NCBI GenBank assembly: GCA_030447505.1
Contig: JAUJOT010000004.1
Coordinates: 331,271 to 395,270 of the forward strand
Direction: 5' to 3'
Source: Solirubrobacteraceae bacterium
Lineage (GTDB): Bacteria; Actinomycetota; Thermoleophilia; Solirubrobacterales; Solirubrobacteraceae
Length of the DNA: 64,000 nucleotides
Shown: one piece after another, positions 25,524 to 33,458 of the stretch
Layout of the letters: every line of letters starts with the position of its first letter
Position numbering within the stretch: position 1 is the first letter of the stretch
Notes under the pieces: generated by a model
Told to the model about the DNA's origin: nothing
What the model saw: the letters and a program-made list of their open reading frames with translations, nothing else
Databases searched by the model: none
Translations under genes and position numbers: made by a program

Positions 25524-25904
25524 CTAGGCCGCGTTGAGATTGAGATCGGCGTCGGTGACGGTGAACGTGCCCTGCGAGGCGAACACTTCGTTCGGCGTGA
25601 CCGGGTTGGACCCGAGAAACACCGGCGTCGCGTCACCCGACCAGAAGCCGACGTGCGCGACCGTCGTGCTGCCGGGCACGTCAAACACGATCGACGATGT
25701 GCTGTCGTCGATCGAGCCGCCCGTCGCGGCATTCCAGGTGATCGCCTTGCGCGCGTAGGCCGGCAAGCCGCCCGTCACCTCCGAGGCGCCCGTCGAGCCG
25801 GGGTCAGCGGTATGCAGGCTGACGGTCGCGATGCCGGCGCCGGGCGCGACGTTACGCGCCAGCGCGTCCAGCATCCGGTTTTTGGCGGCGGTCGTGTACG
25901 GCAT
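25524..25904 (-). CDS. Phage structural protein with conserved HTADPG motif
   Basis: A 126-aa beta-rich protein containing VSLHTADPGSTGASEVTGG and PAYARKAITW (residues 28-56), a signature widespread in small tail-fibre or capsid-associated proteins of actinophages. The remainder (IVFDVPGSTTVAHVGFWSGD) is also typical. Exact location in the particle is unknown. Confidence 0.7.
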   Translation of the reverse strand: MPYTTAAKNRMLDALARNVAPGAGIATVSLHTADPGSTGASEVTGGLPAYARKAITWNAATGGSIDDSTSSIVFDVPGSTTVAHVGFWSGDATPVFLGSNPVTPNEVFASQGTFTVTDADLNLNAA

Positions 25905-25907
25905 TGG

Positions 25908-26102
25908 CTAGTCCTCGAAGTCGAGCGGCGGCTCGAGCTCGAAGCTGGCCGCGCCGATCTGCTTGACGAGCGGATGGTTGGCTCGCAGACGATGCGACGG
26001 GCGCAGCATGACCGGCTCGCCGCGATAGGTCGTGTGGATGACGGACACGGGACGCACGACCGCGCCAGCCGCCGCCGGTGACTGTGAAGGCTGGCGCGGC
26101 AT
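25908..26102 (-). CDS. Small phage protein, function unknown
   Basis: A 64-aa basic-acidic protein with HTTYRGEPVMLRPSHRLRANHPLVKQ in the middle. Two bases separate it from the next gene, and four bases from the previous one, so it belongs to the structural operon. The pattern 'V..T.S.....HPLV' occurs in short proteins of other siphophage head regions, without a defined role. Confidence 0.55.
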   Translation of the reverse strand: MPRQPSQSPAAAGAVVRPVSVIHTTYRGEPVMLRPSHRLRANHPLVKQIGAASFELEPPLDFED

Positions 26103-26104
26103 GG

Positions 26105-26332
26105 CTACTTCGATTCCTTGATGGTCGCGGCTGGCCAGTTCGGTTCCCCGGGCTCGTCGATGACGTCCTCGATCGACTCGATGCGACCGGGAACACCGCC
26201 GTCGGGGACGCTGGCGATGATGTCCATCAGCTCGTCGTGTGACGGAGCGGTCTCGCCGGGCTTGGGGTCGTTGCGCGGCGGGTTCGCCGGCGCCAGCTCG
26301 GGTGAGCCTTCGGTGTTGGTCTTGAGCGCCAT
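26105..26332 (-). CDS. Small acidic phage protein, function unknown
   Basis: A 75-aa Pro/Glu/Asp-rich protein from ATG 26332, directly after the capsid gene. The N-terminal third is disordered (TEGSPELAPANPPRNDPKPGET), followed by HDELMDIIASVPDGGVPGRIESIEDVID. Longer in-frame extension upstream would run into the capsid gene. Possibly a head-associated accessory factor; no family recognised. Confidence 0.5.
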   Translation of the reverse strand: MALKTNTEGSPELAPANPPRNDPKPGETAPSHDELMDIIASVPDGGVPGRIESIEDVIDEPGEPNWPAATIKESK

Positions 26333-26394
26333 TGTGTGGATTCCTTTCCGTACGGGTTGGCGGGCCGCCGGCATCGCGCCGGCGGCCCTCAGTG

Positions 26395-28428
26395 CTAGAC
26401 GGCGCGGACGTTGAGCGTCCGGAAGGCCTGCGCGTTGATGACGCCCGAACCCGAGCGCCAATGGGCCATCACGCCGCGCTGGCCGGTCGGCCTTCCGGTG
26501 GCCGGATCGAACAGGTTCTGGATGTACTCGACCTGCAGGCCGATCCGGTCGACGATGACGAAGCTCGCGAAGTCCCCTTCGATGAGGATCTTCGAGTTCG
26601 CCGCGACGGAGTTCACCATGTCGGTCACCTGGTACGCCGGGATGCCGAGCGGCGTCATGCTGACGCGCGCCTCGGTCCCGGTCGCGACGCCGAGCTGAGC
26701 GTTCGGGCCGTACAGCGTGTTGCCGTTGGTCGTGTCGAACGCGCGGATCCGGCCGAGGATGCCGCGGTTGCCGATGATCCGTGCGTTGGCCTGGTAGCGC
26801 GACGGCAGCGCGTTGTCGAGCGTGTCGAGGTCACCGCGGGCGAACGCGCCGATGCCGGCCGTGTCCACCGTGACGGTGGCGCCCGTGACGACGCCCGCAG
26901 GCTCGCCCGTGCCAGCACCGAGGACGAACTTGTTTGCTTCCAGCGTGTCCTTCGCGTCGCTGATAAGGTCGCCGAGGTCGCTGAGCAGCGAGCCGTTGTA
27001 GTCCTCTCCGACCTCGTAGCTGAAGGGCACGAACGCGCGTGCCGGGAACGTCGAGATCTCGGGCTGAGCGAACGTCGGCGCGTCATCCGACACGACCGAT
27101 GCCTCGGCGTCGTAGCTGGCGACGACCGCGCCGACCGTGATGCCGCGCCACTTGCCCGTGCCGACGATCTGGACGATCTTCGAGATGCCGCGCAGCGGAT
27201 TGATCGCCAGGTTGCCGGTCTTGACCAGTGACGGGTCCAGGACGTACGGCAGGGTCGCGAATCCGCCCGCCGCACCGGTGAGCGACATCGCACGCAGCTC
27301 GTCGGTCGTGCGCGCGTCACCGCGGCCCGTGACGAGCTTCGCGAAACCCGAGCGGTACGCCGGCGAGCCCGTCAGCAGGATATGCGCGCCGTAGCCCGCC
27401 GGGTCGGCCTCGATGAGACCCTCCAGGCGCGAGCGCTGCTGATCGCCCAGTCCGCTGATCTCGACGGCGCGCAGCGCACGCTCGCGCAGCTCACGGTCCA
27501 CGCCGCCGCCGAACGCGGCCGAGCGGATCGAGCTGACGTCGAAGATGTCCTCGCCGCGCGCGACGTTCGAGCGCCTGATCTGCGGGACGGTGCGCTCGTG
27601 CTCGACGTGCTCGGGCTTGCCGGCGATCTCGTCGAGCATCGCCTGCCGGGAGCGAAGCTCGTCGGTCAGCTCGGTGTTCGCGGCGAGCTGCGAGCGCAGC
27701 TCCTCGACCTCGGTCTTCGCCTCGGCCGAGAACGCGCGCCCCTCGTACTCGCTGGCGATCTCCTGAATGCGACTGCGGAGCCCAGCCGCCTCGGCGACCA
27801 GCTCCTCGACGGACTTGGGCATGACGTGTCGGTTTCCTTCCGTGGATGGCGCCGGCCGGGACGGCTCGGCGGGTGGCGTTGCGTCGATGCTCCGCAGCGA
27901 CGCGGTTGACCCGGCGTAAGCCGGGATGCTCGTGGGACCCAGCTCGACGACGTTCGCACGGGTCACGGTGACCTCGGGCACGCCTGCCGGGTTGTGCGTG
28001 GACTTGCCCGGGCGACGGTTGATCGTCTGGCCACCCTCGGGCACCGTGAAGCGAAAGCTCGATCCGTAGAGGCCGGCGCGCAGCCCGGGCAGCAACTCGT
28101 CGACGTAGGGCGCGTCGAGCAGCTCAGCTTCGTACGCGGCGCCCGTGCCATCGTCGGTGAGGCTGCGCAGCGTCGCGATCGGCTTCAGCCCGATCGTGGG
28201 GTCCATGCCGTGCTCGGCCAACACCTTGATGTCGGTGGCGGCGCGGATGCTGTCGTCCCATGAGCCGGGCGCGAAGCGCTCCAGAAACGCGCCGCCGGCG
28301 ATCGACGTCCACGCGTTCCAACGGACGGCGTAGCCATGCAGGGTGCGGCCCTCAGCGGGCGCCTTGACGGGAACTCCGACCGTGCGGGTCTGGAGGCCGG
28401 CGTTGATGTCGAGCGCGTCGTCAGGCAT
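26395..28428 (-). CDS. Fused prohead protease and major capsid protein
   Basis: A 677-aa single frame. Residues 1-190 are an HK97-type prohead protease: LHGYAVRWNAW, catalytic His73 in LAEHGMD and Ser123/124 in GLYGSSFRF. Residues about 203-677 are an HK97-fold capsid protein: a delta domain of coiled coil (VEELVAEAAGLRSRIQEIASEYE), then GFATLPYVLDPSLV, the scaffold loop and VDRIGLQVEYIQNLFDPATGRPTG at the end. In most phages these are separate genes. An internal ATG at 27822 with GGAAGG upstream would make capsid protein alone. Confidence 0.9.
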   Translation of the reverse strand: MPDDALDINAGLQTRTVGVPVKAPAEGRTLHGYAVRWNAWTSIAGGAFLERFAPGSWDDSIRAATDIKVLAEHGMDPTIGLKPIATLRSLTDDGTGAAYEAELLDAPYVDELLPGLRAGLYGSSFRFTVPEGGQTINRRPGKSTHNPAGVPEVTVTRANVVELGPTSIPAYAGSTASLRSIDATPPAEPSRPAPSTEGNRHVMPKSVEELVAEAAGLRSRIQEIASEYEGRAFSAEAKTEVEELRSQLAANTELTDELRSRQAMLDEIAGKPEHVEHERTVPQIRRSNVARGEDIFDVSSIRSAAFGGGVDRELRERALRAVEISGLGDQQRSRLEGLIEADPAGYGAHILLTGSPAYRSGFAKLVTGRGDARTTDELRAMSLTGAAGGFATLPYVLDPSLVKTGNLAINPLRGISKIVQIVGTGKWRGITVGAVVASYDAEASVVSDDAPTFAQPEISTFPARAFVPFSYEVGEDYNGSLLSDLGDLISDAKDTLEANKFVLGAGTGEPAGVVTGATVTVDTAGIGAFARGDLDTLDNALPSRYQANARIIGNRGILGRIRAFDTTNGNTLYGPNAQLGVATGTEARVSMTPLGIPAYQVTDMVNSVAANSKILIEGDFASFVIVDRIGLQVEYIQNLFDPATGRPTGQRGVMAHWRSGSGVINAQAFRTLNVRAV

Positions 28429-29722
28429 CGTCGGAGGCCTCCTCGTCGGCTGTAGGGCCCGGCGTCGGGTCTTGAAGTTGCACCGGAACCAAACCGGAGT
28501 GCTGGAGCAGGCTGGCGTCCCCCGCGATCACGCTGTCACGGGCACTTTCGGGAGTGAAGCCGGCGACGATGAGGCTGGCCATCGTCGCCGCGTCCATCTG
28601 GCGCGACTTGGACGCGTCGATCAGGTCGTCCTGCAGGAACGGGATGTCGGCTTCGTCGTACCAAAGCTCGGCGGCGGCGGGCTTGTCGAGCAGGGTCTCG
28701 AGCGCGGCGCACGCCGAGCGCCACAGCGGGCGCAGCAGCGTGTCGGAATAGGCGCGCCGGCTCGCCGTGTAATTCGAGCCGTAGTTCGTGGCGGCGAGGC
28801 CCTCGCTGAGACCGGCGAGGCTGGGCGGGACGCCGGCCGCCGCAGCGATGCGGGTCTCACTCTTGCCCTGCACCGGCCCGAAGTCCACGGACTTCAAGTC
28901 CGAGCCGATCGGCTGCGCGCTCGAGCCCGTCGCCAAAAACAGCGTGCCGTGCGCCTTGTCGCCACCCTTGTGCGCCGCGTTGAACGCGGCGACGCCTTCA
29001 GCGAAGTCCTCGGGATTGTCAGCGTCCAGCGTGACGAGCATGTTCGGCGTCGCGCCGTTCGTGAAGTAGTTGTGAAGGTGAGCGGACATCGAGCTGTCGG
29101 CGTAAATGTCGCCGAGCGCCGACGCAATCCAGCTCATGCCCGAGAACCGCAGCGCCGGGTTCGGCGTCGGCGCCCAGTGCGCGACTTCCTCGGGCAGGAA
29201 GGTCACCGTGTCGTCGGGCGCCCCGCCGAAAGGAGCGAAGCGGTAGCCGACGACGCTCGCGTCGGCGGCGTTCGCGCCGCCACCGGGCGAGTCGATCACG
29301 ATGCTCACGCCATCGGGGCGCAGGCGGTACAGCCGACCGCCCTCACCACGCACCAGGTAGGCGTTTCCGGCCATGTCGACGTCGAGCAGCATGCGCGTCA
29401 GCAGGCTCGACGTCCGTGCGCCCGGCCAGGGGCGCTCCAGCGGCGCCAGCGCCTGGTCGCCAAAGAGCTTGTGATCGACCGTGCTACGCCACTTGGGCAC
29501 CATCTCTGAGAACAGTCGCGCGCGCAGGTTCACCAGCGCGAACACGATCGGGTTGTTCTGATAGACGAACGCCAGGTCGCCATACGCGCTCGGGCGCTCG
29601 ACGGGCGAACCCGACTGCGTAAGCGTCTGCATGACGCGGTAGCGCACGCTGTTGAACGTGATCTCATCCGAGCGCGTCTGCTCGACGGGCTTGGACCTCA
29701 CAAACGGCAGCCTCACGCGCAT
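28421..29722 (-). CDS. Phage portal protein
   Basis: A 433-aa HK97-type portal protein, forming the DNA entry ring at one capsid vertex. Family patterns: FVYQNNPIVFALVNLRARLFSEM (residues 49-71), LLTRMLLDVDMAGNAYLVR, HWAPTPNPALRFSGMSWI and the stem/crown segment AAAGVPPSLAGLSEGLAATNYG. The ATG at 29722 sits in the loop of a strong hairpin; upstream in-frame GTG/TTG codons are alternatives. It overlaps the capsid fusion gene by eight bases. Confidence 0.9.
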   Translation of the reverse strand: MRVRLPFVRSKPVEQTRSDEITFNSVRYRVMQTLTQSGSPVERPSAYGDLAFVYQNNPIVFALVNLRARLFSEMVPKWRSTVDHKLFGDQALAPLERPWPGARTSSLLTRMLLDVDMAGNAYLVRGEGGRLYRLRPDGVSIVIDSPGGGANAADASVVGYRFAPFGGAPDDTVTFLPEEVAHWAPTPNPALRFSGMSWIASALGDIYADSSMSAHLHNYFTNGATPNMLVTLDADNPEDFAEGVAAFNAAHKGGDKAHGTLFLATGSSAQPIGSDLKSVDFGPVQGKSETRIAAAAGVPPSLAGLSEGLAATNYGSNYTASRRAYSDTLLRPLWRSACAALETLLDKPAAAELWYDEADIPFLQDDLIDASKSRQMDAATMASLIVAGFTPESARDSVIAGDASLLQHSGLVPVQLQDPTPGPTADEEASDDA

Positions 29723-29745
29723 GCGTACTCGCGTGAGGCTGCCGT
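29704..29745. promoter_or_regulatory. 16-bp perfect inverted repeat with the portal start codon in its loop
   Basis: Left arm ACGGCAGCCTCACGCG (29704-29719), 10-nt loop 29720-29729, right arm CGCGTGAGGCTGCCGT (29730-29745); no mismatch. The minus-strand ATG of portal is at 29722-29720, in the loop. In RNA this would be a very stable hairpin around the start. No T tract follows, so a terminator is unlikely. Confidence 0.75.
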
Positions 29746-29811
29746 ACGGCCATCCGTGGCCTGAGTCCAGAGCATGCACCTCAAACACTAACGCGCTCAG
29801 ACAGCGCCATC

Positions 29812-31215
29812 TCAGCCGCGGGCGACCATGATGGGTCGTTTCGGCTTGCTGCCGTCCTCCCATGCCGCCAGCGTCGCGGCCACGAGCGGTGAAATATCGA
29901 CGGTGGCCTTCTTTCTCGCCCAGACCCATGAATCGCCCAGCGGCCGCGTCGAGGCGCCGGCCACGGCCGCATTTAGTTCCAGGCTGCCGAGGTGGCGCAT
30001 GCGGCGCTCCATGATCGCGTTGTAGAGGATGCCCGCGGCCTGCGCGTACTCACCGGACTTGAACGCCTTCACGGTGACACCCAGCGTGTTGAGCGCCGGC
30101 ACGAGCGCGTTGACCGGGCCGATCGGGTCCAGCCGCACCGGCGCCCGGATGCCCTGCGCACGCACGACCCCAGCCACGTACTCCGCGGCCCACCCGGTGC
30201 CCTCACGGTGCGCCAGCACCTCGACATGCAGCAGCCCGTCGCGCCGCCGGCCGGCAGCGACGACCGCGGTGCGCGAGCTGTCGGGCGCAACGTCGAGCGC
30301 CAGGCGGACCGGACCTACGATTTCGGAGTCGGGGTCCAGCAGCGCGGCCCACAGCTCGAGGTCGATGATGCCCGTCGCCTTGCCCTCCGTGACCGGCCAG
30401 TCGCCGACGCCGAGCCGCTCGACGGCGAAGCTGCGCGCATCGAGCGCCGCCAGCTCCCGCTCGATCGTCTCGGCGGTGATCCGATGCGGATAGGCAGCGT
30501 TGGCCTGCGCCCAAAGCTCTCGGTCCGCGAGCCGGCTCGGATCGCGCAGCAGATCGTCGAGCTCGGCGTCGGCGGCGAACTCGACGAACAGCAGGCCCTC
30601 GGCGCCGGCATGGCCCCGCTCACGGGCGCGTGCGAGCACGACGCCATGCTCGTGCACAACCTGGTCTACAGCGGAGCCGGTGAGCAGCACCTGCGCGTTC
30701 GGGCGGGCGCTGAGGATCGGCAGCAGCGCCGCGAACGCCGCCTCGGGCAGAATCATCGCCTCGTCGAAAATGAGCAGATCGGCGCTGAGGCCGCGGCCGC
30801 CGCTCTTCGTGCGGGTCTTGAAGCGGATACGCGAGCCATCGAGCAGCTCGATGCCCTCCTCGCCGTGCGCGCGGCTGACACGCTCGACCTGCCCCAGCAG
30901 CTCGGGCGTGTCCTCGATGACGTCCAGCAACCGGCGAAACGCCTCCAGCGCCGTCGAAAACTCGTGCGCGCTGTGCACGATCAACCGGCAATCGGGGTCC
31001 AGATACAGCCCCACGAGCGAGCGCGCCACGAGCAGGTTGCCCTTGCCGTTCTGCCTCGGAACGATCGCAATCCCCTCAAAGTGCGCCCAACGGCCGTCCT
31101 CCCGCTGCTCGAGCAGACCGGCTACGAACTCCCGCTGCCAACCGTCCAGGGGCAGACGCGCCCGATCGCAAAGATCCAGGCCCTCATCGACGAGCGAGCC
31201 AGCTGCTACAGCCAT
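29812..31215 (-). CDS. Terminase large subunit
   Basis: DNA-packaging motor of 467 aa. The ATPase domain has a Walker A-like PRQNGKGN near residues 53-60 and Walker B LLIFDEAM at 148-155, followed by the coupling motif LLTGSA. The C-terminal nuclease domain begins near residue 310 (VRLALDVAPDSSRTAVV, metal-binding Asp). It overlaps the HNH gene by ten bases. No small terminase gene was found on either side. Confidence 0.92.
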   Translation of the reverse strand: MAVAAGSLVDEGLDLCDRARLPLDGWQREFVAGLLEQREDGRWAHFEGIAIVPRQNGKGNLLVARSLVGLYLDPDCRLIVHSAHEFSTALEAFRRLLDVIEDTPELLGQVERVSRAHGEEGIELLDGSRIRFKTRTKSGGRGLSADLLIFDEAMILPEAAFAALLPILSARPNAQVLLTGSAVDQVVHEHGVVLARARERGHAGAEGLLFVEFAADAELDDLLRDPSRLADRELWAQANAAYPHRITAETIERELAALDARSFAVERLGVGDWPVTEGKATGIIDLELWAALLDPDSEIVGPVRLALDVAPDSSRTAVVAAGRRRDGLLHVEVLAHREGTGWAAEYVAGVVRAQGIRAPVRLDPIGPVNALVPALNTLGVTVKAFKSGEYAQAAGILYNAIMERRMRHLGSLELNAAVAGASTRPLGDSWVWARKKATVDISPLVAATLAAWEDGSKPKRPIMVARG

Positions 31216-31577
31216 TGACGGGACGCGGGCCGGATGTCGCCAGCGCGCTGGCCAGCAGTCGCACGGTTACAGCGACGGTGCTCCGGGCCGGCGTAGCGCG
31301 ACCTGTCGCCGTCGACGTGCCCGAGGTCCCACGGTTCATGAGGCGAGATCGGCTCATGGCAACGCGCACAACGCACAACGCCGCGAGCGACGCGGGCAGC
31401 CCACTCACGGCGGGCCCGGCGATGGGCGACGCCATAGCCGCGCTGCTCCGGCGTCAGCCGCTCACGAGCGCGGGCGGCCTCACGCGCAGTCCGACGCGCC
31501 GCCCTGCAAACGCCGCACGAGCGCCGACCCGGCGGCAGCTCGCGTCCGCATCCGCAGCGCCCGCGCAGAGGCCCCAT
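31206..31577 (-). CDS. Phage HNH endonuclease adjacent to terminase
   Basis: A 123-aa basic protein. Two zinc knuckles: CGCG/CGVC in residues 8-25, and CARCHEPISPHEPWDLGHVDGD with PEHRRCNRA near 70-105, the HNH core. HNH proteins beside TerL are common in HK97-type phages and are needed by some terminases for specific cleavage. Here it may also substitute for the missing small terminase, but that is inference. Confidence 0.85.
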   Translation of the reverse strand: MGPLRGRCGCGRELPPGRRSCGVCRAARRTAREAARARERLTPEQRGYGVAHRRARREWAARVARGVVRCARCHEPISPHEPWDLGHVDGDRSRYAGPEHRRCNRATAGQRAGDIRPASRQWL

Positions 31578-31785
31578 TCAGACCGCCTCGCGCCACGAAC
31601 GCGCGCGCGCGCGCTTGACCTTCGACGCGTCGCGACGCTGCTCAGCGCGGCTCACAGCCCGCCTCGCGGGGAGAGAAACGGACCGGGAAAGGGTGATATC
31701 CGGTCGGGTTTCAGGTCGATTCGTGACCGTACCCCCCGTCGTGGCGTCGAGGAGACGACGCGAGGCGGGGTGTGGTCGCTGCCTG

Positions 31786-31998
31786 TCAGCATGCTGTGCG
31801 CGCCGCCTCGAGTAGCCGCACCGCCTCGATGTGGTCTGCCGCGACGAGCTCGACGTCGACGTGGTCGACGCGTCGCTGCGACACGCCGACCGTCACGTCG
31901 CGGGCGCCGCGGCGGGTCAGCTCGGCGGCGAGCGCGTCGACGAGCAGCAGCGCGTCGTCGTCGCTCGCGGTCCGGACCGTTGCTCTGAGGATCGTCAC
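31786..31998 (-). CDS. Small phage protein, function unknown
   Basis: A 70-aa protein from GTG 31998: TILRATVRTASDDDALLLVDALAAELTRRGARDVTVG then an amphipathic end. The alternation of strand and helix suggests a compact alpha/beta domain of ferredoxin-like type. It is the second gene of the right-hand prophage segment. The 31578-31785 gap downstream contains no supported gene. Confidence 0.5.
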   Translation of the reverse strand: MTILRATVRTASDDDALLLVDALAAELTRRGARDVTVGVSQRRVDHVDVELVAADHIEAVRLLEAARTAC

Positions 31999-32125
31999 GG
32001 TCGCATCACCTCGCTGGCGTGGATGCGAGCGATGGCGCGATCGGCGAGCGTAGGGGATGCTCGTCGAGGAACGCGATCGCTGCTGCGTAGCTGTGTGTGG
32101 GGTGCGCTCATAACGTAAATCATGC

Positions 32126-32401
32126 CTACCGGGTCGAAGGGCATTTCGCGCGCTCCCACGCCACGGATGGCCGGAACCTGACATTAGGGTCACGCTCGGC
32201 ACACAACACGCACAACGCCTCGCGCGGTGTATGGCGGTACACCATCTCGCGCCGCACGCGCAGCAGGCCGGCACAGCGAGCGCAGCACGTGTTCCGCTTC
32301 ACGATCGTCAGCCAGTAGCGATCCGACGCGGATGCGGTCGTGCGTTTCGCGTCGATCGCCACCCTTTTTTTCCTCTTCCGTTCTCTCTGTTTGAAGCTCA
32401 A
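32126..32401 (-). CDS. Zinc-ribbon phage protein
   Basis: A 91-aa basic protein with a zinc ribbon: TCCARCAGLLRVRREMVYR followed by ALCVLCAERD (two CxxC pairs, residues about 40-75), then VRFRPSVAWERAK. A similar arrangement is seen in small proteins of actinobacterial mobile elements. The poly-basic start (RERKRKKR) supports nucleic acid binding. The sequence upstream (32402-32700) is lower in coding signal. Confidence 0.6.
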   Translation of the reverse strand: MSFKQRERKRKKRVAIDAKRTTASASDRYWLTIVKRNTCCARCAGLLRVRREMVYRHTPREALCVLCAERDPNVRFRPSVAWERAKCPSTR

Positions 32402-32980
32402 CTCGACTCCTGTTGTCCTCCTGAGGGCTGTGCCAGCGCAGGGGGGGGACTCCCTCCTGCGGGATAAACGACGTTTTCATGGGGTTCGCGACGTCTCCCG
32501 GCACCCAAACGGACGGCCCCGGCGACTGTCGCTGGGGCGGGCCCGATGGCGGCTTCCGTTCAAGGACTCCCTTGAAAGCCCGCCGTCCCGCCTCGCTGAG
32601 GCGGGACATCCTCTCCGGGGCGCTCACGCCCGATGTTGGGCGCGGCGGTTGCGCGTGTCGTGGCCGGGACCGTCCGACCGGACGTTCCGTTACGCTTCGA
32701 AGACCTCCTGTCTGCCGCTGGAGGACTGCTGAACGAGAGGCGCCCCCAGCAGGCGCCTCTCGTCGTTCGGGGGAAGATCGTTGGCGGCGGCCAGGCGTGC
32801 GAGCACAGCGTCGACGTCACGCTCGGGGACGCCGGCGGCGCGGGTCACCATTGCGTCGCGGTCGTGATCGTGGGAACTCAGTGGGAACATCACGTGCCGC
32901 TCACGGGCCGCAGATGTCGCCTCGAAGGCGCGAAACCCACACGAACGCTGGACATCCGCGGACGGGGAGCGGCGCCAGCT
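32402..32980. other. Prophage right-end region, no firmly supported gene
   Basis: One weak possibility is a minus-strand frame 32690-32890 (66 codons, MFPLSSHDHDRDAMVTRAAGVP...). A perfect 12-bp hairpin ACGAGAGGCGCC/GGCGCCTCTCGT with a 7-nt loop lies at 32733-32763, without a T tract on either strand. A lysogeny-control gene would be expected here or at the other end but was not recognised. Confidence 0.4.
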
Positions 32981-33027
32981 TTCCATGGTAAGGAAGGGGT
33001 CATCGGTTCGAGTCCGATGGAGGGCTT
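32981..33027 (+). repeat. attR: 47-bp direct repeat of tRNA-Thr 3' part
   Basis: Perfect copy of 13664-13710. Sequence to its left is prophage, to its right is a second integrase cassette, so this site is also the candidate left border of that element. Confidence 0.95.
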
Positions 33028-33060
33028 TTCGATTTGCAGGGCTTTTGCGTCGGCCCAAGT

Positions 33061-33094
33061 CTCGACCACGGGTCGAGAGGTACCAAACGGGTAC
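33061..33094. promoter_or_regulatory. Cluster of short palindromes upstream of the second xis-int operon
   Basis: CTCGACC-ACG-GGTCGAG (33061-33077) and GTACC-AAACG-GGTAC (33080-33094) are perfect inverted repeats, two bases apart, and AACGGGT (33087-33093) is repeated inverted at 33111-33117. They lie in the promoter region of 33180 and near attR, fitting operator or integrase/excisionase arm sites. Confidence 0.5.
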
Positions 33095-33179
33095 ATTTTC
33101 GCGGCCGCCGACCCGTTCTGCGCCGCGCCGCCCGGCAAGAAGGGGGGGCCAAAATCCGCTCGTAGGCCTCTTGTTATGT

Positions 33180-33458
33180 ATGAGGGGCATTCCGCCCGAC
33201 GCATCGCTGCTGCGGGTCTCGGAGGCCGCCGAGCTGGCCGGGCTGTCGACGCGCGCGATCTACCGCGCGATCGAGCGCGGCGAGCTGCGCGCCGCGCGGC
33301 TGTGCTCGCGCCTGCGGATCCCGCGCGCCGCGTTTGACGAGTGGATCGAGCGCAGCACCGTGCGGCCGGCCGAGCCGCCGGCGACGCCGCCACCGCCGCC
33401 GATGCCCGCCGGCAGCTTCCGCGCGCTGCTCGCGCGCCGCGAGGAGCGCCCGTCGTGA
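33180..33458 (+). CDS. xis: Excisionase-like helix-turn-helix protein of the second element
   Basis: A 92-aa protein: LLRVSEAAELAGLSTRAIYRAIERGEL, a classic excisionase-type helix-turn-helix, then RLRIPRAAFDEWIE and a Pro-rich tail (PPATPPPPPMPAG). ATG 33180 was taken because the frame upstream crosses attR and is not protein-like. The stop overlaps the integrase GTG start. Confidence 0.8.
   Translation: MRGIPPDASLLRVSEAAELAGLSTRAIYRAIERGELRAARLCSRLRIPRAAFDEWIERSTVRPAEPPATPPPPPMPAGSFRALLARREERPS

Noticed and set aside
32733-32763. Perfect 12-bp hairpin considered as a rho-independent terminator
   Set aside because: No T tract follows on either strand; kept only as a hairpin within the prophage end.
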